A stretch of 64,000 bases of DNA from Arthrobacter frigidicola. Its GTDB lineage: Bacteria; Actinomycetota; Actinomycetes; Actinomycetales; Micrococcaceae. Position numbers and translations under genes: made by a program. The DNA lies in the NCBI GenBank assembly GCA_003602285.1, contig QZVU01000010.1, positions 51,679 through 115,678 of the forward strand, written 5' to 3'. How positions within the stretch are numbered: position 1 is the stretch's first letter; the number at the start of each line of letters is the position of its first letter. Shown piece after piece: positions 54,532 to 63,812 of the stretch. The notes beneath the pieces were generated by a model. That model was not told the DNA's origin, made no database searches, and worked only from the letters and a program-made list of their open reading frames with translations.

Positions 54532-55179
54532 ATGACGATGAGAAAGACCCCGAGGCGGCTCGCTGGAGCCGCGCTGCTCCTAACGGTGCTCCTTTCAGGC
54601 TGCGGTGTCACCGAGGAAAATCCACTCGACGTCAACGCCGCCCGGGATGTGTCAACCGGTCCCGTCAAGGGCTCCCCGGCCGGCACGGTCAAGGGGGCGG
54701 ACCCGCTGAATGTCGGGGTGGACGGAGCGAAACTCTGCGGGGTCCAGCCGAAGGACAGCTTCCAGGAATACACGGTCATGCTCCACAACCCGACCCTTGA
54801 GGAGTTCACCTTCGGGGACATCGCCCTTGGTGCTCCCCAGGGGCTGCGGATGGTGTCGGCGGAAATCACGCCGGCCAACAAGGAGGGCCATGGCCACCAC
54901 GGGGCGGAGGCCGATGCGGGCCACTCCGGACACGGCGCCTCAGCAGCTCCGTCGACCGAGCCGGCGGAGCCGAGCACCTTCCTGGTGGACCCGGTGCCCG
55001 CCAAGGGGTACCGCTTCACACCCGACTCCCACATCAATATCGTGGTGGCGGTGGCCCTTGAGGAGGGCGTGGATAACGGCACCGCCGAAAATATCCGGGT
55101 GCGGTTCGCCTCATCCGAACGCGACTACGACGTGGCGCACAACCTGGAAATCGAGATCGACCGCACGCGCTGCTCCTGA
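54532..55179 (+). CDS. Lipoprotein with His-rich segment
   Basis: 215 residues from ATG 54532 (GGAAGA upstream). Signal peptide with lipobox LLLTVLLSGC. The rest is an extracytoplasmic beta-rich domain. A His/Gly segment near residues 122 to 138 (GHGHHGAEADAGHSGHG) could bind copper, zinc or nickel. Residues from VMLHNPTLEEFTFGDIALG resemble the PCuAC/cupredoxin-like class only loosely, so no family is claimed. The open frame extends to 54364, but the lipobox decides the start. Metal binding is inference. Confidence 0.78.
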   Translation: MTMRKTPRRLAGAALLLTVLLSGCGVTEENPLDVNAARDVSTGPVKGSPAGTVKGADPLNVGVDGAKLCGVQPKDSFQEYTVMLHNPTLEEFTFGDIALGAPQGLRMVSAEITPANKEGHGHHGAEADAGHSGHGASAAPSTEPAEPSTFLVDPVPAKGYRFTPDSHINIVVAVALEEGVDNGTAENIRVRFASSERDYDVAHNLEIEIDRTRCS

Positions 55180-55208
55180 CGCCCGGCGGCGGGATCGCGT
55201 GCGGGGCC

Positions 55209-55643
55209 CTACTGGGCGTCGACGTGGCGCCCGGGCAGCAGCTCGGTAATCAACTGCTGGACCCTGCCCTTGATCTCGTCGCGGATCCGGCGGACCGTCG
55301 CCTCATCCCGGCCCACCGGGTCCTCCACGGGCCAGTCCTCATGCCTCAGATGCGGGAAGTCCGGCTCCTGATCGGCATACCCCAGGGTGATGACCACGTC
55401 CGAGGCCATCACCATGTCGTGGGTGAGCAGCCGGGGCACCCGGGTGGAGATGTCCACCCCCACCTCGGCCATGGCCTCAACCGCTGAGTTCTCAACCGAG
55501 TTCGCCGGGTGGGGGCCGCCCGAGTGAACCTCAACGCGGCCCTGGGCAAAACGGGTGAGGAACGCGGCAGCCATCTGGGACCGCGCCGAGTTGAACTCGC
55601 AGACGAAGAGAACGGTGGGTTTGGTTCCGGTTGTCCCCGCCAT
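55209..55643 (-). CDS. Arsenate reductase, single-cysteine (mycothiol type), low-molecular-weight phosphatase fold
   Basis: 144 residues. The P-loop VLFVCEFNSARSQMAAAFL matches ArsC/LMW phosphatases (C-x5-R), and the Asp general acid lies in WPVEDPVG. The two resolving cysteines of thioredoxin-linked ArsC are absent: the expected region reads ITLGYADQEPDFPH. One-cysteine enzymes in actinobacteria pass arsenate to mycothiol and mycoredoxin (arsenate-mycothiol transferase). No arsR or arsenite exporter gene is nearby. Tyrosine phosphatase activity is the alternative. Confidence 0.85.
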   Translation of the reverse strand: MAGTTGTKPTVLFVCEFNSARSQMAAAFLTRFAQGRVEVHSGGPHPANSVENSAVEAMAEVGVDISTRVPRLLTHDMVMASDVVITLGYADQEPDFPHLRHEDWPVEDPVGRDEATVRRIRDEIKGRVQQLITELLPGRHVDAQ

Positions 55644-55739
55644 GTGCTCCGCCTTTGCTCGGGCCGATCCGCTACACCGAAGTAAACCAGCAGATCGGCC
55701 GTTGGCATACCCGCCGGGCCCGCAGCGGCCCGGGCGCCC

Positions 55740-56771
55740 TTAGGCCAGCATGTCCTTGACCATCGGAACAACCTTCGTCCCGTACAGCTCAACATTACGC
55801 ATCAGCGACTCGTGCGTCATCGGGCCGGAGCCGTACTTGAGCGTGAACCGGTCGACGTTCAACGTCTTCACCGTCTCCGCGATCTTGCGCGCCACCGTCT
55901 CGGGCGAACCGACGTACAGCGAACCCCCCTCGATCTCGGCGTCGAATTCGGCACGGCTCGCCGGGCCCCAGCCCCGCTCGGCCCCGATCCGGTTCCTCAT
56001 GATCTCGAAGTTGGGCCACAGCTCCTCGCGGGCCTGCTCGTCAGTGTCGGCGACGTGGCCGGGGGAGTGCATCCCGACCGGCAGGAGGGGCTTGCCCAGC
56101 TGCGTCAGGGCGCGGTGGTACAGGTCAACGTAGGGCTCGAACCGCGAGGGGTGGCCGCCGATGATCGCAATCATCAGGGGCATGCCGTACTGGGCGGCGC
56201 GCACGACCGACTGCGGGCTTCCCCCGACACCGATCCACGCCTTCAGCTCACCGGAGGCCGTAGTGGGAAAGACACGCTGCTGCGTCAGCTCGGGACGGGT
56301 GCGGCCGCTCCAGGTGACGGGCCTTTCCTTGCGGACCTCAGTGAACAGATCCAGCTTGTCCTCGAAGAGTTCCTCGTACTTGGTCAGGTCGAATCCGAAC
56401 AGCGGAAAGGACTCGGTGAAGGAGCCCCGGCCCAGGATTACTTCGGCGCGGCCGTTGGAGGCGGCGTCGAGCGTTGAGAAGCGCTGGTAGACCCGGATCG
56501 GGTCATCGGAGCTGAGGACCGTCACCGCAGAGCCCAGCTGGATGCGCTCGGTGCGGCCGGCGATGGTCGCCAGCACCATCTCGGGGGAGGAAACGGCGAA
56601 GTCGGCGCGGTGGTGCTCGCCGATGCCGAAGAAGTCGACGCCGACCTGATCTGCGAGGACCCCTTCCTCGATGACGTCTCGGATCACCTGGTGGTAGGGC
56701 ACGGGGGTGCCGTCGGCGTCCGACGTGACATCTCCGAACGTATCCAGTCCAAGCTCTAGTTCCTTCGCCAT
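55740..56771 (-). CDS. LLM-class flavin-dependent oxidoreductase
   Basis: 343 residues from ATG 56771, with CAGGAG upstream; the open frame runs on to 57854 through unrelated sequence. Motifs LGLDTFGDVTSD, FFGIGEHHRADFAVSSPEM, SSDDPIRVYQRFSTLDAASNG and GRGSFTESFPLFGFDLTKYEE are shared with the paralogue at 24.7 kb, which has the same length. Flavin-dependent oxidoreductase of unknown substrate. The gene stands alone between arsenate reductase and dodecin genes on the same strand. Confidence 0.92.
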   Translation of the reverse strand: MAKELELGLDTFGDVTSDADGTPVPYHQVIRDVIEEGVLADQVGVDFFGIGEHHRADFAVSSPEMVLATIAGRTERIQLGSAVTVLSSDDPIRVYQRFSTLDAASNGRAEVILGRGSFTESFPLFGFDLTKYEELFEDKLDLFTEVRKERPVTWSGRTRPELTQQRVFPTTASGELKAWIGVGGSPQSVVRAAQYGMPLMIAIIGGHPSRFEPYVDLYHRALTQLGKPLLPVGMHSPGHVADTDEQAREELWPNFEIMRNRIGAERGWGPASRAEFDAEIEGGSLYVGSPETVARKIAETVKTLNVDRFTLKYGSGPMTHESLMRNVELYGTKVVPMVKDMLA

Positions 56772-56893
56772 GAGTGCTCCTGTAATAGGCCGACGCGGCC
56801 CGGGAGGTGCCGCAGGGGACATAACGCCGTCAGTGGCGCCACCATTCCCCGAAGCAGCCCTGAGCGCGCCCCGACCAAGGAGGGCGGAGGGGC

Positions 56894-57103
56894 TCAGTCG
56901 TCGAGGCGGAAACCGACCTTCATCGTCACCTGCCAGTCGGCGATGGCGCCGTCGACAAGGTGCCCGCGGACCTCCTTCACCTCGAACCAGTCGAGGTTGT
57001 GAAGTGTCGATGCCGCGCGGGCGATCCCATTTCGCACTGCTGCATCCGAGCCGTCCGGCGAGCTGCCAACGATCTCCGTGATGCGGTAGGTGTGCCCGGC
57101 CAT
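56894..57103 (-). CDS. Dodecin family flavoprotein
   Basis: 69 residues. Dodecins form hollow dodecamers that bind flavin (or CoA in some actinobacteria) and buffer free flavin. The pattern TYRITEIVGSSPDGSDAAVRNGIARAASTLHNLDWFEVKEVRGHL fits the family, including the Trp in LDWFEV that stacks on flavin. The ATG at 57103 is set by an ideal AAGGAGG. Monocistronic. Confidence 0.94.
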   Translation of the reverse strand: MAGHTYRITEIVGSSPDGSDAAVRNGIARAASTLHNLDWFEVKEVRGHLVDGAIADWQVTMKVGFRLDD

Positions 57104-57200
57104 GAGTCCTCCTTGACGATGTGGATGCGCGGCGGCGCCGCGGGATGGCCGCAACACTATTACGTGCCGGCACCGCAGTCCAGAGTCCGCAAGGGACAGT

Positions 57201-57246
57201 ACCAACCAAAAGAACCCCCTGCCTCGACAGACGGCAGGGGGTTCTT
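57201..57246 (-). terminator. Intrinsic terminator of the Rpf-LysM gene
   Basis: A perfect 14-bp stem AAGAACCCCCTGCC / GGCAGGGGGTTCTT with a nine-base loop. On the minus strand it is followed by TTGGTTGG, 32 bases after the stop codon. Confidence 0.85.
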
Positions 57247-57277
57247 GAGGTTGGGCGTACTGCCCGGGCGGTGGTGC

Positions 57278-58453
<1,176 letters not shown>

Positions 58454-58924
58454 ATGGAATCGCCACCCCAGGCCCTCACCTGCCACGTCCCGCTTCGCTG
58501 GGGGGACATGGACGCCTACGGCCATATCAACAACGTCCAGGTGCTTCGAATCCTTGAGGAGGCCCGGATTGCGGCCTTCGGGCCGCCCGCGGGCACGGGG
58601 CTGCCGGGCACGGCACCGCAGGTGGAGCTGTTCTCCTCGCTCGACCCCGGCGTTCAGGCCCTCGTCGTCGAGCACCGCGTCCGGTACACCGCTCCGCTCG
58701 ACTACCGGAACATCCCTGCCGTCATCGATGTCTGGGTCAGCGGACTCACCCCTGCCAGCCTCACCCTCTCCTACCTGATCCGCGATCCGGAGAGTCGAAC
58801 CGTGTGCGCCAAGGCCGAGACTGTCCTCGCGTTCCTGCGCGTCGACAAGGGGCAGCTGGTGCGCCTTGATGCCGGGCACCGGCGCCTGCTTGAGCCCCAC
58901 CGCGCCGCACCGGTCTTCGCCTGA
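58454..58924 (+). CDS. Acyl-CoA thioesterase (4HBT hotdog fold)
   Basis: 156 residues. RWGDMDAYGHINNVQVLRILEEAR is the 4HBT active-site region with the catalytic Asp (GDMDAYGH), followed by VEHRVRYTAPLDYRN and the C-terminal strand AKAETVLAFL. It hydrolyses acyl-CoA thioesters; chain length is unknown. Monocistronic, with possible leader upstream. Confidence 0.92.
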   Translation: MESPPQALTCHVPLRWGDMDAYGHINNVQVLRILEEARIAAFGPPAGTGLPGTAPQVELFSSLDPGVQALVVEHRVRYTAPLDYRNIPAVIDVWVSGLTPASLTLSYLIRDPESRTVCAKAETVLAFLRVDKGQLVRLDAGHRRLLEPHRAAPVFA

Positions 58925-59127
58925 AAGCTCAGCCGGCGGGTGGGCAAACGCCCTGCCGCCCGGTGCACGAAATTCCTTGACGCTCCATCGGGAGCACAAG
59001 CATGATGATTTCGCCCGGAGCGAACAGCCTGCCTGCATGGAGGGGCGGTGTCTCGCGACTGGCAGTTCGATCCATCGAGCCATCAGTTATCGAGTCCGCG
59101 TGTTTCCCACCCGTAAAGGACAGCAGA

Positions 59128-59979
59128 ATGAAACGCTTCTTCAGGAGATCGGCACTCCTACTGGCGACCACCCTTTCGCTCACCATCACCGGCGCCCTTC
59201 CGGCACCCGCAATTACCGGCGGCGAACCCGACGGCGAGGATCATCCCAATGTGGGCCTGATTGTCTTCTACGGAGCGGACGGCGGGCGGTACCGCTGCTC
59301 TGCTACCCTCGTCTCGCCGACCGTTCTGCTGACGGCAGCCCACTGCACCGAGGGAACGGCAGGCGTCACGCTCGTCACCTTCGACTCGGTCATCGCCGAA
59401 GCGCCGCCCTCGCCGCTGCCCGCCGCAGCCGTCCCAAGCGCCGGCTACACCCCCGAAGAGCTCGAGGCTGCCGGTTACCTCTGGGGGGTTGCGGAAACGC
59501 ATCCCGGGTACTCCAATTTCACCGATCTCGCCAATTGGAACGACGTGGGGGTCATCGTGCTCGACGAACCGGTGACAGGCATCGCGCCCGCGACGCTCGC
59601 TCCGATCAACTACCTTGACCGGTACCAGCAGCCCCGCCTCAACTCCACGATCTTCGAACTCGTCGGATACGGCACCGAGGTACGGAAGCCCGAGAGCGGA
59701 CCACAGAAGCCGCAGCCAATGAGCTATCCGCTGATTCGCCGCTCTACGACCTCACCCGGCCAGAAGCTCACGCCGCAGATCCTCCAGCTTCAGGGCAACC
59801 CCAACGACAACCGGGGCGGTGGGGGCACCTGCTTCGGGGACTCCGGCGGCCCCGTCTTCCTCAACGGCTTCCTGATTGCCGTTACCAGCTACGGCTACAC
59901 GGAAAACTGCCGCTACCTCGGCGGCTACCAGCGCGTCGACATCCCCGTAGCGCAGGACTGGCTGGATTCCTACCTGTAG
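59128..59979 (+). CDS. Secreted trypsin-like serine protease (S1 family)
   Basis: 283 residues from ATG 59128 (AAAGGA upstream); the open frame extends to 59002. Signal peptide SALLLATTLSLTITGALPAPA is directly followed by the processed-type start ITGGEPDGE. The catalytic triad is visible: His in LLTAAHCTE, Asp in NDVGVIVLD and Ser in CFGDSGGPVFLNG. Cys pairs fit extracellular disulfides. It probably has no long propeptide. A hairpin follows. Physiological target unknown. Confidence 0.94.
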   Translation: MKRFFRRSALLLATTLSLTITGALPAPAITGGEPDGEDHPNVGLIVFYGADGGRYRCSATLVSPTVLLTAAHCTEGTAGVTLVTFDSVIAEAPPSPLPAAAVPSAGYTPEELEAAGYLWGVAETHPGYSNFTDLANWNDVGVIVLDEPVTGIAPATLAPINYLDRYQQPRLNSTIFELVGYGTEVRKPESGPQKPQPMSYPLIRRSTTSPGQKLTPQILQLQGNPNDNRGGGGTCFGDSGGPVFLNGFLIAVTSYGYTENCRYLGGYQRVDIPVAQDWLDSYL

Positions 59980-60000
59980 GAAGCGGGCCGGAAAACAACA

Positions 60001-60039
60001 CGGCCCCTCCCGCCGGCCGAAAGCCGGTGGGAGGGGCCG
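60001..60039. terminator. Hairpin terminator between convergent genes
   Basis: A 17-bp stem (one G-T pair) CGGCCCCTCCCGCCGGC / GCCGGTGGGAGGGGCCG with loop CGAAA, 21 bases after the protease stop. On the minus strand it is followed by TGTTGTTTTCC, so it can also serve the dehydrogenase gene. Confidence 0.82.
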
Positions 60040-60088
60040 TTGCCGTGCCCGAAGTGCAGCGGTCTACCCCAGGGTTGGTGGTGGCAGC

Positions 60089-60119
60089 CGTTCCGGCCGG
60101 CGGAGCGCCGGCCGGAACG
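60089..60119 (-). terminator. Second hairpin downstream of the formaldehyde dehydrogenase gene
   Basis: A perfect 14-bp inverted repeat CGTTCCGGCCGGCG / CGCCGGCCGGAACG with loop GAG, 45 bases after the minus-strand stop. No T tract. Confidence 0.5.
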
Positions 60120-60164
60120 GGAGATGCCAGGGCCATCGCGTCAGCGAAAGCCCGGTACCGCGGC

Positions 60165-61382
60165 TTAGGCCGCGATATACCCGTTGGGGTTGAGCACGTA
60201 CTTCGTCGCGGCGCCCTTGTCGAACTCCTCGTAGCCCCGAGGAGCTTCGTCGAGCCCGATCGGCTTGGCGTTGACCGCCTTAGCGATCTGCACCTTGTCA
60301 TGCAGGATCGCCATCATGAGCCGCCGGTTGTACTTCATCACCGGGCACTGCCCGGTGGTGAAGGACAGCGACTTGGCCCACCCGGTGCCAAGGCTGAGCG
60401 AGAGCGAGCCGACCTTCGCGGCCTCGTCGATGCCGCCCGGATCACCCGTGACATAAAGCCCCGGAATGCCCAGTGCGCCGCCGGCGGCGGTGATCTGCAT
60501 CAGCGAGTTCAGCACCGTCGCCGGTGCCTCACCGGCGTCCTTCGAGCCGTGGGCGCGTGCCTCGAAGCCCACGGCGTCGACGCCGCAGTCGACCTCGGGC
60601 ACACCGAGCAGCTGCTCGATCTGATCCCGGGGATCGCCCTTGGAGACATCGACGGTCTCCACGCCGAAACTGCGGGCCTGCGCCAGCCGGTCCTCATTGA
60701 GGTCGCCGACAATCACGACGGCGGCACCGAGCAGTTGCGCGCTCGCCGCCGCGGCGAGCCCCACCGGCCCGGCCCCCGCGATGTAGACGGTCGAGCCGAC
60801 GGTCACCCCGGCGGTGACCGCGCCATGGAAGCCTGTGGGGAAGATGTCCGACAGCATGGTGAGGTCGAGGATCTTCTCCAAGGCCTGGTCGCGGTCCGGG
60901 AACTTCAGCAGGTTCCAGTCCGCGTACGGCACCAGCACGTACTCGGCCTGGCCGCCGACCCAGCCGCCCATGTCGACATACCCGTAGGCGCTGCCGGGGC
61001 GGTCCGGGTTGACGTTCAGACAGATGCCGGTCTTGCCTTCCTTGCAGTTCCGACACCGCCCACAGGCAATATTGAACGGCACCGAGACAATGTCGCCCTG
61101 CTTGATGAACTCGACGTCCCGGCCAACCTCGACCACCTCACCGGTGATCTCGTGTCCGAGGACCAGGTCGACCGGCGCGGTGGTGCGGCCCCGGACCATG
61201 TGCTGGTCCGACCCGCAGATATTCGTCGCCACCGTCTTCAGGATGACGCCGTGGTGGACCGCCCTGCCGACATTTGCAGGGTTGACCCCCGGCCCGTCCT
61301 TCAACTCAAAGGTGGGGTATTCGGTATCGATCACTTCGACCTTGCCGGGCCCTTTGTAAGCGACAGCCCTGTTCGTGGTCAT
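60165..61382 (-). CDS. fdhA: Formaldehyde dehydrogenase, glutathione-independent (zinc MDR family)
   Basis: 405 residues from ATG 61382 (AAAGGGAAA upstream). Medium-chain zinc dehydrogenase: catalytic zinc region TNICGSDQHMVRGR and LGHEITGEVVEVG, structural zinc Cys cluster CGRCRNCKEGKTGIC, and NAD-binding GAGPVGLAAAASAQLLGA. The insertion SAYGYVDMGGWVGGQAEYVLVPYADWNLLKFPD and the C-terminal KPIGLDEAPRGYEEFDKGAATK are hallmarks of the Pseudomonas-type FdhA, which carries tightly bound NAD and oxidises formaldehyde. Dismutase activity is known in relatives. It is monocistronic and diverges from an SDR gene. Confidence 0.94.
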   Translation of the reverse strand: MTTNRAVAYKGPGKVEVIDTEYPTFELKDGPGVNPANVGRAVHHGVILKTVATNICGSDQHMVRGRTTAPVDLVLGHEITGEVVEVGRDVEFIKQGDIVSVPFNIACGRCRNCKEGKTGICLNVNPDRPGSAYGYVDMGGWVGGQAEYVLVPYADWNLLKFPDRDQALEKILDLTMLSDIFPTGFHGAVTAGVTVGSTVYIAGAGPVGLAAAASAQLLGAAVVIVGDLNEDRLAQARSFGVETVDVSKGDPRDQIEQLLGVPEVDCGVDAVGFEARAHGSKDAGEAPATVLNSLMQITAAGGALGIPGLYVTGDPGGIDEAAKVGSLSLSLGTGWAKSLSFTTGQCPVMKYNRRLMMAILHDKVQIAKAVNAKPIGLDEAPRGYEEFDKGAATKYVLNPNGYIAA

Positions 61383-61550
61383 GGTTTTCCCTTTCCCTTG
61401 ACAGTTAACCCGATCGCCAATGACCGGGCCATTCCACTGGAACCTGTCTCTCGGCCTGTCCAATCCGTCGTCGGCCGGGGGGCTGGCCCGGCATCAAACT
61501 AGCGGGGTCAAGGTTGCATCAGCGTTGCAGACAAGGGCACAGTAAGGCCC

Positions 61551-62309
61551 ATGACTCAGACCGCTATGATCACCGGCGCGACCGCCGGCCTGGGCGCCGA
61601 ATTCGCCCGTTCACTGGCTGCCCGCGGCTCCAATCTGGTGCTCGTTGCCCGCGACGCCGAACGCCTCGAAGATGTTGCCCGCCGCCTGCGGCGGGCGCAT
61701 GGCGGAACCGTGGAGGTCCTGCCGGCCGACCTGCTCGAGGACGGCGGGCTGGACCGGGTGACGGCGAGGCTTGCAGGGAACGCGGTGCCCATCACCACCC
61801 TCATCAACAATGCGGGCTACGGTCTGCGGCAGGCGTTCGCCGAGAACTCCTTCGAGGAGGAGCGGCGTCATCTCCGGATCCACACCGAGGTTCCGTTGGC
61901 CCTCACCCATGCGGTGCTGGGCGGTATGCGGCAGCGGGGAAGCGGGCACATCATCAACGTGGCGAGCGTCGCCGGCTTCGTTCCGCGGGGCACCTACGGT
62001 GCGGCGAAGGCCGCAATGATCAGCTTCAGCAGGTGGGCCAATCTTGCCTACGGCAGGGAGGGCATCACCGTGACGGCTTTGTGCCCCGGCTTCGTCCATA
62101 CCGAGTTCCACGATCGGATGGGCCTCGACAAGTCAACCATTCCGGCCTGGATGTGGCTCAACGCCGAGCAGGTCGTCGCCGAGGGACTCCGAGATGCCGC
62201 GGCTGGCAAGGCTGTGTCGATACCCAGCGTGAAGTACAAGGCGCTCGCCGGCATCGCCCGCGCTCTGCCATCACGCCTGGTGGCGGGTCTCGCCAGCCGG
62301 GGCCGCTGA
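61551..62309 (+). CDS. SDR family NAD(P)-dependent oxidoreductase
   Basis: 252 residues. Cofactor motif TGATAGLGAEFARSLAARG, INNAGYGL, catalytic Ser (NVASVAGF) and YGAAK (Tyr-x-x-x-Lys), then CPGFVHTEFH. This matches the DltE/HSD-like cp2 SDRs that reduce short-chain ketones or fatty-acyl products. Substrate not predictable. ATG start; divergent from fdhA across 168 bases. Confidence 0.92.
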   Translation: MTQTAMITGATAGLGAEFARSLAARGSNLVLVARDAERLEDVARRLRRAHGGTVEVLPADLLEDGGLDRVTARLAGNAVPITTLINNAGYGLRQAFAENSFEEERRHLRIHTEVPLALTHAVLGGMRQRGSGHIINVASVAGFVPRGTYGAAKAAMISFSRWANLAYGREGITVTALCPGFVHTEFHDRMGLDKSTIPAWMWLNAEQVVAEGLRDAAAGKAVSIPSVKYKALAGIARALPSRLVAGLASRGR

Positions 62310-62382
62310 GAACGGCGCCGGCCTCACCATCTGGGGCGCTGGAGGCAGCCCGCCTGCGCCCCGCTGCGCCCTGCAGGCAGGC

Positions 62383-62628
62383 TCAGCCTTCGCTGTCCCA
62401 CGTGTCGACGTCGGCTGTGGCCGCGTCTTCCGGGTGGCGGCCCGGAGCGGTGTCCGCGGATCCGGGACCGCCGGTGGAGCCCGCGGGCACCATGCCGCCG
62501 GCGGAGTTCCCCTGCTGCTCCCGGATGTTGGCTCCGGCGTCGCCGGTGGTGGCGGTGCCGGCCTCCGGCTCAAGGACGTTCTTCCGCCGATCGCCGGCCG
62601 GCTCCCGGGTGCCGTTGGAATCCGTCAT
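62383..62628 (-). CDS. Small disordered hypothetical protein
   Basis: 81 residues, Gly/Ala/Asp/Glu-rich, without hydrophobic segments: MTDSNGTREPAGDRRKNVLE followed by a Gly/Ser/Ala-rich stretch and a DVDTWDSEG end. A strong GGAGGAGG eight bases before the ATG and genome-typical codon use support a real gene. Looks intrinsically disordered, similar in kind to small stress proteins of Micrococcaceae. No function is claimed. Confidence 0.65.
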   Translation of the reverse strand: MTDSNGTREPAGDRRKNVLEPEAGTATTGDAGANIREQQGNSAGGMVPAGSTGGPGSADTAPGRHPEDAATADVDTWDSEG

Positions 62629-62687
62629 GGGTGTTCCTCCTCCGATTGATGCCCCGGCCGCTGCTGGGCCGCAGTTCTTCGGCCAGC

Positions 62688-63158
62688 CTACGCGGGCTCC
62701 GGCGGACCGGGTTCGGCCGGGCCGGAAGGAGCGGGGGCTCCGAGGAAGGACCTCAGCTGTTCCTCAAGGGCCGACGGGGATTCCTTGAGCCGGCACTCCC
62801 AGGCGATGAAGACCTCCCAGCCCTGGGCGCGCAGCGCCTCCTGTTGGCGTTGATCCCGCAGGCGGGTGCGCTCCCGCTTGTCGGCCCAGAACTCGGAATT
62901 GGTTGACGGGGCGCGCTGGCCGGCGCGGCAGGAATGGGAATGCCAGAAACAGCCATTGACAAAAATCACTTTGCGGCGGCCGGCGAAGACCAGATCCGGC
63001 CGGCCGGGAAGTGTGCCTCCCGCGGTGACTCCATGGAGGCGGTAGCGGTAACCGGCACGGTGCAGCAGGCGGCGGACCACAAGTTCGGGCTGGGTGTTCT
63101 TACCCCGGATTCGGGACATATTGCGGCTGCGCTGTTCGCGGCTGACGGTGTCGGCCAT
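62688..63158 (-). CDS. vsr: Very short patch repair (Vsr) endonuclease
   Basis: 156 residues from ATG 63158; the open frame extends to 63194. The Vsr motifs are visible: SREQRSRNMSRIRGKNTQPE, GRPDLVFAGRRKVIFVNGCF with catalytic Asp in RPDLVF, WHSHSC with its zinc/His elements, and WADKRERTRLRDQRQQEALRA. Vsr nicks beside a T:G mismatch formed by deamination of 5-methylcytosine. No cytosine methyltransferase gene lies beside it in this window, which is unusual because they are often paired. The C-terminal Pro/Ala tail is not part of the family. Confidence 0.94.
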   Translation of the reverse strand: MADTVSREQRSRNMSRIRGKNTQPELVVRRLLHRAGYRYRLHGVTAGGTLPGRPDLVFAGRRKVIFVNGCFWHSHSCRAGQRAPSTNSEFWADKRERTRLRDQRQQEALRAQGWEVFIAWECRLKESPSALEEQLRSFLGAPAPSGPAEPGPPEPA

Positions 63159-63265
63159 CCCCCGATCGTAGGGTGCCGCCACTCGATGAGCCAAGAAGCC
63201 CTAAGTGTGCTTATGATTGATCACCGCTAGGTGGAAAATTAAGCCCCTTACAAGGAGGTAAGACA

Positions 63266-63529
63266 ATGGCTGGTTACTTCAAACTGGTCGACGCTCACGA
63301 CGGTGGATTCCGGGTAAAACTCACGGCCCCCGACGGCACCCTCGTCGCTGTTTCAACCTTCTTCGCCACCAAGCAGGAGGCGATCTCCGGAATCGAACTG
63401 ATCCGTGAGATCGCCGGCACCGGGCCCATCGTGGATCACAGCCGGGACGAGGAGCTCGTCCAGGAGGACTTCCTGCGAAGTGCAACCGCCGAACTGGCCG
63501 CCGACGCCGGCGAAATCCGCCACGCCTGA
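63266..63529 (+). CDS. YegP family (DUF1508) protein
   Basis: 87 residues. One DUF1508 unit, GYFKLVDAHDGGFRVKLTAPDGTLVAVSTFFATKQEAISGIELI, followed by a helical C-terminal tail. Many YegP proteins have two copies of the unit; this one has one. Function not established. Start ATG with an ideal AAGGAGG. Confidence 0.88.
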   Translation: MAGYFKLVDAHDGGFRVKLTAPDGTLVAVSTFFATKQEAISGIELIREIAGTGPIVDHSRDEELVQEDFLRSATAELAADAGEIRHA

Positions 63530-63730
63530 CCTCTTCACGCCTCCCCGGCGACCTCCCGACACCCCCACCGCGAGCTCTGCGGCCGGGTACAACGAGGGCC
63601 TTCGAGTTCCCTTCACGGCCTCCCGCCGAGGCATGTCCGCACAGGAACTTCCGACGTGCTGCGACCGGCTCTGACCCCCGACGCAGCGGCCGGATCCGGC
63701 CGATGATTCTCGACGGCGCGCTGGTGTGTA

Positions 63731-63746
63731 CGAATGTATACATTCG
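63731..63746. promoter_or_regulatory. Perfect 16-base palindrome upstream of acnA
   Basis: CGAATGTATACATTCG, a perfect palindrome 66 bases before the acnA start, just upstream of a possible minus-10 element (TAGACT). Likely an operator; the binding protein is unknown. Confidence 0.6.
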
Positions 63747-63812
63747 CGCGGTTGGAAGGATAGACTAGACCGCATACTAACTTTTCACGCACTGCAATAA
63801 GGAGCGATGGTC

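Noticed and set aside
63731-63746. LexA (SOS) box before acnA
   Set aside because: Actinobacterial LexA sites have CGAAC-N4-GTTCG. This palindrome has eight bases between CGAA and TTCG and lacks the C and G at the inner positions.
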